A DNA stretch of 22,460 bases from Nitrospirota bacterium (GTDB lineage: Bacteria > Nitrospirota > Thermodesulfovibrionia > Thermodesulfovibrionales > Magnetobacteriaceae). The stretch spans positions 1 to 22,460 of the forward strand of contig JADFXO010000024.1 of assembly GCA_015233485.1 (NCBI GenBank), written 5' to 3'. The position numbers and the translations under genes are program-made. The notes beneath the pieces are model-generated. The model was not told the origin of the DNA. It ran no database searches and saw only the letters and a program-made list of their open reading frames with translations. Of the stretch, positions 1 through 7,195 are shown piece after piece; the first letter of the stretch is position 1, and the number at the start of each line of letters is the position of its first letter.

Positions 1-224
1 ATCAGATACTTTCTCTAAAAAGGATTGTTGAAAGTAAAGAATCAATAGACCCTTACCCTTATTTAAAGACAGGACAAAGGGTTAGGATAAAAAAAGGGCC
101 TCTTGCTGAAGTCGAAGGTGTTCTTGCTAAAAGAAAAGGATATCACATTATTATTATTTCTGTAGATATACTTTGTCAGGGACTTTCTCTTAAAATAGAC
201 GCATCAGACGTAGAGCCTGTATAA
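1..224 (+). CDS. NusG-like (UpxY/RfaH type) transcription antiterminator, C-terminal part only
   Basis: Partial gene: the reading frame is open from base 3 and ends in TAA at 222-224, giving the last 73 residues. They form a KOW domain with the motif GQRVRIKKGPLAEVEG, followed by an SVDIL..GLSLKIDASDVEPV ending. This is the usual C-terminus of NusG family proteins, where a VSVDLL...V.ID..D(V/I)EP pattern ends the chain. Established knowledge: NusG paralogues (RfaH, UpxY, LoaP) are often encoded at the head of capsule or O-antigen operons and let RNA polymerase read through long polysaccharide operons. The following genes on the same strand are such an operon, so I infer a specialised paralogue rather than housekeeping NusG. 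Housekeeping NusG would normally sit beside secE and ribosomal protein genes, which are not visible here. The N-terminal NGN domain lies outside the window. Confidence 0.82.
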   Translation, partial: QILSLKRIVESKESIDPYPYLKTGQRVRIKKGPLAEVEGVLAKRKGYHIIIISVDILCQGLSLKIDASDVEPV

Positions 225-255
225 TTTAAAGTTTTTAATTAGATTTTCTTGTCTT

Positions 256-305
256 GTTACTCATGCACAGAGATGTGGATATGTAACTGAGAGGGCGGAG
301 CGTTG
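256..305 (+). promoter_or_regulatory. Leader with hairpin and ops-like element
   Basis: In the 178-base gap between the NusG-like gene and legB, an imperfect inverted repeat (GTTAC 256-260 with GTAAC 283-287, inner CAC 266-268 with GTG 275-277) lies just upstream of GGCGGAGCGTTG at 294-305. The enterobacterial ops element bound by RfaH is GGCGGTAGCGTG, so the two agree closely if one T is skipped. The position fits: after a NusG paralogue and before its likely target operon. The similarity is short and could be chance. I see no convincing -35/-10 promoter in this gap. Confidence 0.4.
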
Positions 306-342
306 AAAATTGTAGGAAATAAGATCGCTACATCCTTTATGT

Positions 343-360
343 ATTGCTATGTTGAGCAAT
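343..360 (+). terminator. Weak hairpin upstream of legB, possible attenuator
   Basis: ATTGCT (343-348) and AGCAAT (355-360) form a perfect 6-bp stem with a 6-base loop, followed by TTTATTATT. The stem is AT-rich and the T-run is interrupted, so it is a poor intrinsic terminator on its own. It lies 38 bases after the ops-like motif and 43 bases before the legB start, where a readthrough-controlled attenuator would be expected. This is an inference only. Confidence 0.2.
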
Positions 361-402
361 TTATTATTAAAAAAAGACGTATAAGTCTGTTCAATTAAAC
401 AA

Positions 403-1401
403 ATGAGCCTTGATTTAAAAAAAATATTAATTACAGGCGCTGATGGTTTTATTGGTAGTCACCTTGTTGAAAGTCTTTTACTTAAGAGTTGTCATGTTAA
501 AGCTTTTGTGTACTATAATTCTTTCAATTCCTGGGGTTGGCTTGATACTTTATCGAAGGATACATTGAGGAATATAGAAGTTGTATCTGGTGATATTAGA
601 GACTCTGATTGTGTTAGAAGTGTAATGAAAAATATTGATGTAGTTTTTCATCTAGCAGCATTGATATCTATACCATTTTCATATTATTCCCCTGGCGCAT
701 ATATTGACACAAATGTTAGAGGGACATTAAATGTTTTACAGGCATGCAGAGATTTTAATGTAGAACGTGTCATTGTTACATCAACGTCTGAGGTTTATGG
801 AACGGCACAGTATGTTCCTATTGATGAAAAACATCAGCTTCAGGGTCAATCTCCTTACTCGGCCTCTAAAATAGGGGCAGATAAACTTGCCGAATCTTTT
901 TACCGTTCTTTTGAAACATCCGTTGTAATTGCTAGACCTTTTAATACCTATGGTCCAAGACAGTCTGCAAGAGCTGTTATTCCTACGATAATAACACAGT
1001 TACTAAGCGGTAATATGGAAATTCGTCTTGGTGCTCTTCATCCTACGAGAGATTTTAATTTCGTTGATGATATTTGCAAAGGATTTATTGCGTTAGCCAA
1101 ATGTGATATGGCGGTTGGAAAGGAAATTAATATAGGTTCAGGACAAGAGATATCTATTGAAAAACTCGTAAAACTTATAGCTTTTCTTACAAACTCCAAA
1201 GCAGAAATCATTTCTGATGATTTTAGAAAACGACCTACTAATAGCGAAGTGGAACGACTTGTCTGCGATAACAAGTTAATAAAGAATCTCACTGGATGGA
1301 TGCCTGAAGTTTCATTAGAAGAAGGATTAACCAGGACTATTGAATGGTTTAAAAACGAGGATAATCTTCTTAAATACAAAGTGAACCTTTACAATGTCTG
1401 A
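403..1401 (+). CDS. legB: NDP-sugar (GDP-GlcNAc type) 4,6-dehydratase, LegB-like
   Basis: Extended SDR enzyme of 332 residues. The Rossmann dinucleotide motif TGADGFIG is at residues 11-18, the active-site strand TSTSEVYG at 126-133 (Ser-Glu at 129-130), the catalytic YSASK at 152-156, and the sugar-nucleotide region RPFNTYGPRQ at 178-187. In characterised legionaminic acid pathways LegB turns an NDP-GlcNAc (GDP-linked in Campylobacter) into the 4-keto-6-deoxy sugar, the first committed step in the cytoplasm. It is assigned to LegB rather than to a generic epimerase because legC, legH, legI, legG and ptmE follow on the same strand. The ATG at 403 has no clear Shine-Dalgarno sequence. The substrate nucleotide (GDP or UDP) cannot be read from the sequence; the presence of ptmE favours GDP. 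Confidence 0.85.
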   Translation: MSLDLKKILITGADGFIGSHLVESLLLKSCHVKAFVYYNSFNSWGWLDTLSKDTLRNIEVVSGDIRDSDCVRSVMKNIDVVFHLAALISIPFSYYSPGAYIDTNVRGTLNVLQACRDFNVERVIVTSTSEVYGTAQYVPIDEKHQLQGQSPYSASKIGADKLAESFYRSFETSVVIARPFNTYGPRQSARAVIPTIITQLLSGNMEIRLGALHPTRDFNFVDDICKGFIALAKCDMAVGKEINIGSGQEISIEKLVKLIAFLTNSKAEIISDDFRKRPTNSEVERLVCDNKLIKNLTGWMPEVSLEEGLTRTIEWFKNEDNLLKYKVNLYNV

Positions 1402-1410
1402 GCCTGTAAG

Positions 1411-2556
1411 ATGATTCGTTTATCGGAACCCGAAATTTCTGGTAATGAATGGAAGTATATAAAAGATTGTCTCGATACGGGGTGGGTTTCTTCAGTTGGT
1501 GAATATGTCAACCGTTTTGAAAAAATGGTTGCCGAATATGTTGGGTCAAATTATGCTATTGCGGTGGTTAATGGAACATCTGCTCTTCATATAAGTCTTA
1601 TTGCCTGTGGAGTTCAACCTGGTGATGAAGTTATAGTACCAACTCTTACATTTATTGCTCCTGTAAATGTTGTTACATATTGTGGAGCATATCCTGTCTT
1701 TATGGATTGCGATGAAGATACTTTATGTATTGATGTCTGTAAAGTGAAAGATTTTATAAACAATGAGTGTCAACAAAGGCATGATGGTTATTGGTACAAT
1801 AAAAATTCTGATAGAAGAGTAAAGGCGATCATTCCTGTTCATATATTTGGACATCCTTCAGATATGGAAATGTTATGTGAGATATGTAAGGCGAGTAATA
1901 TCGATATTATAGAAGATGCTACAGAGAGTCTTGGTTCTGAGTATAAAGGCAAAAAGACAGGCACGTTTGGCAGAACTGGATGTTTTTCATTTAATGGCAA
2001 TAAAATAATAACTACTGGAGGAGGGGGAATGGTTGTTACAGATGATGAGTCTGTTGGTCGAAAAATAAGGCATTTAACTACTCAGGCCAAATGTGACCCG
2101 TTTGAATATGATCATGATGATATTGGATATAATTACCGTTTGACAAACATTCAGGCTGCAATGGGAGTTGCCCAGATGGAACAATTAGAAAAGTTTATAG
2201 AAATTAAGAGAAAAAATGCTATTTTATATAAAACTTTATTTGATGACCTTGATACTGTTGAGTTTTTGTGGGAAAAATCTGGAGTTAAAAACAATTTCTG
2301 GTTTTATACTCTGAAGACATTAAAAGAAGACAAGAGAGGGTTAATGGATTTTCTTTTATCTAAGGGTATTCAAGTGAGGCCTATATGGAAATTGATACAT
2401 ACTTTAGCGATGTATAAAGATTGCCTGGCTTACAGGATAGAAAAAGCCGCTAAAGTTTACAAAAAAGCTATAAATATCCCATGTAGTGTAAGTTTAAAGC
2501 AAGAAGAAATAGTTTATACTGGTAACAATATCATATCGTATTTCAAAACAAAATGA
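1411..2556 (+). CDS. legC: PLP-dependent sugar aminotransferase, LegC-like
   Basis: DegT/DnrJ/EryC1 family aminotransferase of 381 residues. It shows the NGTSALH cofactor-phosphate motif (54-60), the IIEDA segment (166-170) whose Asp contacts the PLP ring nitrogen, and SFNGNK (193-198), where Lys198 is the expected Schiff-base lysine, followed by the TTGGGG run. LegC places an amino group at C4 of the 4-keto-6-deoxy sugar made by LegB. The gene starts nine bases after legB, consistent with one transcript. The N-terminal IRLSEPEISGNEW and the central HIFGHPSDME resemble LegC-type rather than perosamine-type enzymes, but the assignment to LegC leans on context. The region after its stop (2557-2721) is very AT-rich. 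Confidence 0.85.
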   Translation: MIRLSEPEISGNEWKYIKDCLDTGWVSSVGEYVNRFEKMVAEYVGSNYAIAVVNGTSALHISLIACGVQPGDEVIVPTLTFIAPVNVVTYCGAYPVFMDCDEDTLCIDVCKVKDFINNECQQRHDGYWYNKNSDRRVKAIIPVHIFGHPSDMEMLCEICKASNIDIIEDATESLGSEYKGKKTGTFGRTGCFSFNGNKIITTGGGGMVVTDDESVGRKIRHLTTQAKCDPFEYDHDDIGYNYRLTNIQAAMGVAQMEQLEKFIEIKRKNAILYKTLFDDLDTVEFLWEKSGVKNNFWFYTLKTLKEDKRGLMDFLLSKGIQVRPIWKLIHTLAMYKDCLAYRIEKAAKVYKKAINIPCSVSLKQEEIVYTGNNIISYFKTK

Positions 2557-2590
2557 GCTTTTGACTTAATGTTTTTTTTATATCTGACAA

Positions 2591-2725
2591 GTGCAAAGCT
2601 ATATTATTATATATTATAACCCTTATTTTAAAAAAATTTTTGTTAATGAGAGTGATGTTATATTGTTTGATCAGCTTGTGAAAGATAGCAATATAAGTAT
2701 ATTATACCGTCATCTGAAACTATGA
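2591..2725 (+). CDS. Doubtful small reading frame between legC and legH (44 aa)
   Basis: A GTG-initiated frame of 45 codons fills most of the otherwise gene-free 2557-2721 gap. It ends with a TGA that overlaps the legH ATG in an ATGA arrangement, the same coupling seen at legH/legI and legI/legG. The peptide (VQSYIIIYYN at the start, SILYRHLKL at the end) matches nothing I recognise, has no Shine-Dalgarno site, and sits in very AT-rich DNA. It could be a coupling leader peptide, the remnant of a lost gene, or chance. Confidence 0.15.
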   Translation: MQSYIIIYYNPYFKKIFVNESDVILFDQLVKDSNISILYRHLKL

Positions 2726-3351
2726 GGAAAATAATTATCATTGGTGGAGGTGGTCACGGGAGGGTGCTCATAGATACTATTTTAAGTATCGGCGATTACG
2801 AAATTGAAGGTATTGTTGACGAAACACTACCAGATAATCAATGTATATATGGTGTGCGTGTACTTGGAAACGATATGATGCTTCCACACCTTTTTTCGAT
2901 GGGAGTAAACAATGTCTGTATTGCTGTAGGTAGTGTTGGCGACAATAGTATAAGAGAGCGGCTGTATTATAAAGTAAAGGAAGAAGGCTTTGTGGTACCA
3001 CCGATTCTTCATCCGAAGGCCATTGTTTCTGAAAGGTGGGTATCCATCTCCGAAGGAGTACAGGTAATGGCTGGTGCTGTAGTTCAAAGCGGCTGTATTA
3101 TAGGTGAAAATACGATTGTCAACACAGGGGCGGTTGTAGAGCACGATCGTAGTATTGGCAAAGGCGTTCATATTTGTCCTGGAGTAATACTCTCTGGTGG
3201 TTGTACAATAGGGGATGGATCGTTTGTAGGAGCAGGGACAGTTATTATACATGGCATAACGGTAGGCCAACATTCCTTAATTGGTGCTGGTTCAGTTGTT
3301 GTAAACAATGTTGCCGATTATTCCAAAATAAAAGGGGTTCCGGCAAGATGA
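2722..3351 (+). CDS. legH: NeuD/PglD-family sugar O- or N-acetyltransferase, LegH-like
   Basis: Protein of 209 residues. It has an N-terminal PglD-type Rossmann lobe (KIIIIGGGGHGRV at 3-15, then IVDE at 31-34) and a C-terminal left-handed beta-helix of hexapeptide repeats from about residue 95 to 195, with a GVPAR ending. The EHD triplet at 140-142 contains the histidine used as general base in PglD-type enzymes. In the legionaminic pathway LegH N-acetylates the 4-amino sugar to give the 2,4-diacetamido intermediate with acetyl-CoA. NeuD-like proteins can also O-acetylate sialic acids, so the acceptor is inferred from position between legC and legI. The start overlaps no known gene. The stop TGA overlaps the legI ATG, suggesting translational coupling. 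Confidence 0.82.
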   Translation: MRKIIIIGGGGHGRVLIDTILSIGDYEIEGIVDETLPDNQCIYGVRVLGNDMMLPHLFSMGVNNVCIAVGSVGDNSIRERLYYKVKEEGFVVPPILHPKAIVSERWVSISEGVQVMAGAVVQSGCIIGENTIVNTGAVVEHDRSIGKGVHICPGVILSGGCTIGDGSFVGAGTVIIHGITVGQHSLIGAGSVVVNNVADYSKIKGVPAR

Positions 3352-4358
3352 GCGTTTTTATCATAGCAGAAGCAGGTGTAAACCATAATGGAGACATTGA
3401 TACTGCCATAAGGCTTATTAATGTTGCTGCTGAAGCAGGAGCTGACGCTGTTAAATTTCAAACCATAAGGACAGATACTCTTGTCATCAAGACAGCCCCC
3501 AAGGCTCAGTATCAGACTAAAAATACACATGCCGGAGAGTCACAGCGTGAAATGCTTAAAAAGCTCGAATTGACTGCTTCAGAACATAGAACACTTATTT
3601 CTCATTGCAAGAATCGCGGGATAGTGTTTCTTTCAACTCCATTTGATATCGAAAGTATTAATCTTCTTAACGAACTTGGAATCGAAACATTTAAAATTCC
3701 TTCCGGAGAAATTACCAATCTACCCTATTTAAGAAAAGTTGGGTCTCTGAAAAAGCAGATCATCCTATCAACAGGCATGTCAGATATTGGAGAAATAGAG
3801 ACAGCTCTCAACGTGCTTGTTAGAAGTGGTACAATGCGTGAAAAGATTGTAGTGCTTCACTGTAATACCCAATATCCGACACCCTATAAGGACGTTAATC
3901 TCTTGGCTATGGTTACGATACGAGATGCGTTAAAAATTGCTGTTGGTTACTCTGACCATACCCTTGGTATAGAGATTCCTATTGCCGCTGTAGCAATGGG
4001 AGCAGTGGTTATAGAAAAACATTTTACTCTTGACAGGTCAATGAAAGGGCCAGACCATGAGGCGTCCCTTGAACCTGGAGAACTTGCAGAAATGGTACAT
4101 GCAGTAAGAAACGTGAGTGTTGCACTTGGAGATGGCCTTAAAAGACCTATGGAGTCGGAGTCAGAGAATATTATTGTAGTGCGTAAAAGCATTGTAGCTG
4201 CAAAAAAGATAAAAAAGGGAGAGTTTTTTACTGAGGATAATATTACCTCGAAACGGCCTGCTCTTGGATTAAGTCCAATGTTGTGGGATCACATACTTGG
4301 ACGGCAAGCACTTCATGATTATGAAGAGGACGATTTAGTGCAACTTGCACCTATATGA
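3348..4358 (+). CDS. legI: N,N'-diacetyllegionaminate synthase, NeuB family
   Basis: The chosen start is the ATG at 3348, overlapping the legH stop (ATGA); the frame stays open further upstream, but that part only overlaps legH. The 336-residue product is a complete NeuB-type enzyme: AEAGVNHNG (8-15), AVKFQ (34-38, Lys36), FKIPSGE (115-121, Lys116), STGM (141-144), HCNTQYPTP (171-179), EKHFTLDR (223-230), GPDHEASLEP (234-243), then a C-terminal SAF (antifreeze-like) domain with KRPALGLSP (302-310). The two histidines (171, 225) correspond to the metal ligands of characterised NeuB. It condenses phosphoenolpyruvate with the 6-deoxy-2,4-diacetamido hexose released by LegG to give legionaminic acid. 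All canonical motifs are intact, in contrast with the second NeuB-like gene at the right edge. Confidence 0.92.
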   Translation: MSVFIIAEAGVNHNGDIDTAIRLINVAAEAGADAVKFQTIRTDTLVIKTAPKAQYQTKNTHAGESQREMLKKLELTASEHRTLISHCKNRGIVFLSTPFDIESINLLNELGIETFKIPSGEITNLPYLRKVGSLKKQIILSTGMSDIGEIETALNVLVRSGTMREKIVVLHCNTQYPTPYKDVNLLAMVTIRDALKIAVGYSDHTLGIEIPIAAVAMGAVVIEKHFTLDRSMKGPDHEASLEPGELAEMVHAVRNVSVALGDGLKRPMESESENIIVVRKSIVAAKKIKKGEFFTEDNITSKRPALGLSPMLWDHILGRQALHDYEEDDLVQLAPI

Positions 4359-5548
4359 AGGTATGTATCATTACAAGTTCACGGGCTGACTATGGGATTA
4401 TAGCTCCACTTATGAGGCAGGTTAAATCTGATAGTAACATGTGCCTCCAGGTGTTAGTTACTGGGATGCACCTTTCCCATGAGTTTGGATACACCTATAT
4501 GGAGGTCGAAAAAGATGGATTTTCTATCGATGAAAAAATTGAGATCATCCTAAGCTCTGATACCCAACAGGCTATTTGCAAGTCTATGGCGCTGGCTATG
4601 GCAGGGTTTCCAGTTGCTTATGAGCGGCTCAAACCTGATGTCATCGTAGTCCTTGGTGATAGGTTTGAGATATTTTGTGCCGTAACTGCTGCTATAGTTT
4701 ATAGAATACCAGTTGCCCATATTCATGGAGGGGAACTTACAGAGGGGGCATTTGACAATGCCTTCCGGCACTGTATTACGAAGATGAGTCATCTACATTT
4801 TACCTCCTGTGAGGTTTACCGGCAGAGAGTAATTCAAATGGGAGAGGAGCCGGAATATGTGTTTAATGTTGGAGCTATTGGAATCGATAATATAAGCAAT
4901 TATAATCTTTTACCTCTCAAAGAACTCCAGAAAGAGCTTGGAGTTACCTTTAATAAGTATAACTTATTAGTTACATTTCATCCTACTACACTGGAAGATA
5001 ACACGTCGGAAATGCAGTTTAATAGTCTGCTGAATGCCCTCGATACCTTGGAGGATACAACTGTAATCTTTACCAAGACCAATGCCGACACTTATGGCAG
5101 GATCATTAACACACTAATAGACCAGTATGTAAAAGATCACAGTTACAGCGCTGTATCATTTATATCCCTTGGACAGTTAAGATATTTATCACTTTTACAG
5201 TTTGTAGATGCCGTGGTTGGTAACTCTTCAAGTGGAATTATCGAGGCGCCAAGCTTTAAAATAGGAACAATTGACATCGGAGACAGACAGAAAGGAAGGG
5301 TGAAGGCCAACAGTGTAATCAACTGTATGGCCACAACGGAAGATATAATACATTCTATAGAGACGTTGTACTCTGATGAGTTTCAAGGCATGTTGAAAGA
5401 CGTTGTCAATCCATATGACGGAGGAGGAGACGCTGCTATAAAAATAAAAGACGTGTTAAAGGCAAATAGTGGTAGATTTATTATAAAAAAACATTTCTAC
5501 GATATAAATATTTCAGAAACTCAAGGAATTAGTTGTAAAGATGAATAG
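4355..5548 (+). CDS. legG: NDP-N-acetylhexosamine 2-epimerase (hydrolysing), NeuC/LegG-like
   Basis: Protein of 397 residues with the two-lobed GT-B-like fold of hydrolysing UDP-GlcNAc 2-epimerases. The N-terminus is KVCIITSSRADYG (2-14), followed by VVLGDRFE with the conserved Asp-Arg-Glu, the AHIHGGELTEGAFDN segment, TFHPTT, and VGNSSSGIIEAPSF near the C-terminus, the hallmark of NeuC-type enzymes. LegG removes the nucleotide and inverts C2 to give the free 2,4-diacetamido-mannose-type sugar used by LegI. Its ATG overlaps the legI stop, and its own end overlaps the next gene by 8 bases, so the three are translationally coupled. Assignment to LegG rather than NeuC (sialic acid) follows from the upstream legB, legC and legH. 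Confidence 0.88.
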   Translation: MKVCIITSSRADYGIIAPLMRQVKSDSNMCLQVLVTGMHLSHEFGYTYMEVEKDGFSIDEKIEIILSSDTQQAICKSMALAMAGFPVAYERLKPDVIVVLGDRFEIFCAVTAAIVYRIPVAHIHGGELTEGAFDNAFRHCITKMSHLHFTSCEVYRQRVIQMGEEPEYVFNVGAIGIDNISNYNLLPLKELQKELGVTFNKYNLLVTFHPTTLEDNTSEMQFNSLLNALDTLEDTTVIFTKTNADTYGRIINTLIDQYVKDHSYSAVSFISLGQLRYLSLLQFVDAVVGNSSSGIIEAPSFKIGTIDIGDRQKGRVKANSVINCMATTEDIIHSIETLYSDEFQGMLKDVVNPYDGGGDAAIKIKDVLKANSGRFIIKKHFYDINISETQGISCKDE

Positions 5549-6533
5549 GGATATCTTCATAAGAGAAGACATGAGCATAAATGATACGTTAAAACGGTTA
5601 GATATTACCAGTACAAAAGTGCTCATAATCGTAGATGATGATGAAAGACTACTTGGCACAGTTACCGATGGTGATATCAGGCGGTATATACTTGAGAATG
5701 GTAACCTTGATGGTGATATAAATGAAGTATATAACAAGATGCCAATTTACTTGATTGAAAGAAACATCATCATGGCAAGGGAGCTTATGCTTCATCATAA
5801 GATAGAACTTATTCCAGTTACGGACAGGTACGCCAAGGTGGTGGATGTATTAACGTGGGATGTTGTGTTTTCCGAAGATAAGACACCGCCTATTGTAAGA
5901 AAAACAATAGACATTCCTGTGGTTATCATGGCTGGTGGAAAGGGTAGAAGACTTGAGCCATTTACCAAGATACTTCCAAAACCCCTTATTCCCATTGGTG
6001 ACAGGCCTATTCTTGAGATTATTTTTGACGAGTTTATGCCCTTTGGTATCAAACAATATTTTCTCACGTTGAACTACAAAGGTGGACTTATAGAAGCCTA
6101 TTGTAACAATAACATGGGCAGAAACTACAATATTGAATGTGTGTGGGAGGAAGACTACATGGGAACTGCTGGTAGTTTGAAACTCCTGGAAGATAAGATA
6201 TTAGACCTGTTTATTGTATCTAATTGTGATGTCATTGTAAAAGCTGATTTTAGCGAAGTCGTAGAAATTCATAAAAGCAGAGGCGCAGTTGTTACTATAC
6301 TTTCGTCCATTAAGCAATTTTCAATACCTTATGGGGTAGTGAACTTTAAAGATGAAAGACTGGTAACGGGAATTACAGAAAAGCCTGAATATACTTTTAC
6401 CGTAACAATAACAGGTTTTATACCGAGGCCTATAACTTCATCAGTTATCTTTAACATGCTAGTTAAGTTTATCATTGATCCTGAATCGTCTATGAGAATA
6501 AAGACAGAATCCATAGAGCTGTTCCTGCCATGA
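5541..6533 (+). CDS. ptmE: CBS-domain sugar-phosphate nucleotidyltransferase, PtmE-like, C-terminus apparently replaced
   Basis: Two CBS motifs occupy residues about 1-115 (IVDDDERLLGTVTDGDIRRY is typical). A nucleotidyltransferase domain follows, with AGGKGRRLEP (131-140) and LPKPLIPIGDRPILE (145-159) forming the nucleotide-binding signature, and the NCD motif at 228-230. PtmE of Campylobacter forms GDP-glucosamine for the GDP-linked legionaminic route, so this gene supports that route here. Resemblance stops after EKPEYTFTV...TGF (280-293). The expected run to the C-terminus (a NTGxYxLxP segment, a FDMPDLI-like segment and a final W.DIG motif) is missing, and none of the three forward frames restores it. 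The last 37 residues look unrelated, and this stretch is antisense to the open frame of the next gene. The product is probably 40-50 residues short. Confidence 0.78.
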   Translation: MNRDIFIREDMSINDTLKRLDITSTKVLIIVDDDERLLGTVTDGDIRRYILENGNLDGDINEVYNKMPIYLIERNIIMARELMLHHKIELIPVTDRYAKVVDVLTWDVVFSEDKTPPIVRKTIDIPVVIMAGGKGRRLEPFTKILPKPLIPIGDRPILEIIFDEFMPFGIKQYFLTLNYKGGLIEAYCNNNMGRNYNIECVWEEDYMGTAGSLKLLEDKILDLFIVSNCDVIVKADFSEVVEIHKSRGAVVTILSSIKQFSIPYGVVNFKDERLVTGITEKPEYTFTVTITGFIPRPITSSVIFNMLVKFIIDPESSMRIKTESIELFLP

Positions 6534-7159
6534 GTGGGTAATTTAGCATTAAAAGGGCTTGCTTTTCCAAGCGAACGATATTCTTCCCTATATAAAAATC
6601 CAGATGCCCTCTCTAATTCTTTAAATATAATTCTTTCAAAATGTATTATTTTACTCTTCATATTTACAGCATTATGTACAGTTTTGTTTTCTATAGATTC
6701 GTAGTGAAAGTTGTCCAGTAGTCCGGCAAAAACGTCTTTGTCGTAATATTGATTGTCTATAACAGCGACAATGTTAGATGTCATGTTTTGTTGTTTATGG
6801 TTCTTTATTATCTCTTCAAGACTTATTGCACGCCATAAATACTCTGCCCATGTATGATGCATAGCAGCTAACATCGTTGAAACAAAAGAAAGATTATTTT
6901 GTTCAATATAAGCAGAGACTTCTTTAAGCGATACATATGCGGTCTTAAAATATAGGAGTTCTTCTTCCTGGGAGATATAGTCTGTGAAATAGACCAAACC
7001 AATATCCGTATTAATAAAAGACATTATGCCATGAGAAAAGCTTAAAAAAAGAGTTTCATGCTTGTTTTTTATATTTGAGCGTGCCCATTGAGTTAAAAGT
7101 TTCCCTTCCTTCTCATAATCTTTCCCTACGCCAAGAAGTTTTACTACGTTATTAATCAG
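6329..7159 (-). CDS. Unrecognised protein after the exporter permease; non-ATG start and run-through 3' end
   Basis: I do not recognise this protein. The frame is open from 7159 down to 6331. The first ATG is at 7024, but a strong GGAGG lies at 7165-7169 and the frame continues upstream to a CTG (7157-7159) or ATT (7154-7156) directly after an in-frame TAA, so the true start is probably there, about 45 residues earlier. The extension (KLLGVGKDYEKEGKLL, then NKHETLFLSFSHGIM) is continuous in character with the rest. The product is soluble, with no signal peptide and no clear membrane segment; notable stretches are AAMHHTWAEYLWRAIS and SKIIHFERIIFKELERA. The last ~70 residues (below about 6540) are antisense to ptmE and may be run-through after a truncation. 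It follows the permease by 36 bases, so a role in export or in modifying the exported glycan is possible but unproven. Confidence 0.55.
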   Translation of the reverse strand: MINNVVKLLGVGKDYEKEGKLLTQWARSNIKNKHETLFLSFSHGIMSFINTDIGLVYFTDYISQEEELLYFKTAYVSLKEVSAYIEQNNLSFVSTMLAAMHHTWAEYLWRAISLEEIIKNHKQQNMTSNIVAVIDNQYYDKDVFAGLLDNFHYESIENKTVHNAVNMKSKIIHFERIIFKELERASGFLYREEYRSLGKASPFNAKLPTHGRNSSMDSVFILIDDSGSMINLTSMLKITDEVIGLGIKPVIVTVKVYSGFSVIPVTSLSSLKFTTP

Positions 7160-7164
7160 TTAGA

Positions 7165-7169
7165 CCTCC
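7165..7169 (-). promoter_or_regulatory. Strong Shine-Dalgarno (GGAGG) deciding a non-ATG start
   Basis: On the minus strand GGAGG is followed after 5 bases by CTG (7159) and after 8 bases by ATT (7156), both in the frame of the unknown gene. An in-frame TAA immediately precedes the CTG. Few other genes in the window have such a strong site, so it is unlikely to be meaningless. It argues that translation starts here and not at the ATG at 7024, more than 130 bases downstream. Confidence 0.5.
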
Positions 7170-7195
7170 GTATTATAATTATGCAAGTTTGTTGT

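Noticed and set aside
301..353. TTGAAA at 303-308 as a -35 box for legB
   Set aside because: No acceptable -10 hexamer at 16-18 bases; the best candidates are at poor spacing, and the upstream NusG-like gene may share the transcript.
3174..3347. Upstream extension of the legI reading frame by 58 residues
   Set aside because: It overlaps legH in another frame, its residues are low-complexity shadow (many Trp, Cys, Ser), and the NeuB family begins at the ATG at 3348, which overlaps the legH stop as ATGA.
6405..6533. Single frameshift explaining the loss of the ptmE C-terminus
   Set aside because: I read all three forward frames after 6405 and none shows the expected NTGxYxLxP, FDMPDLI-like or W.DIG motifs.
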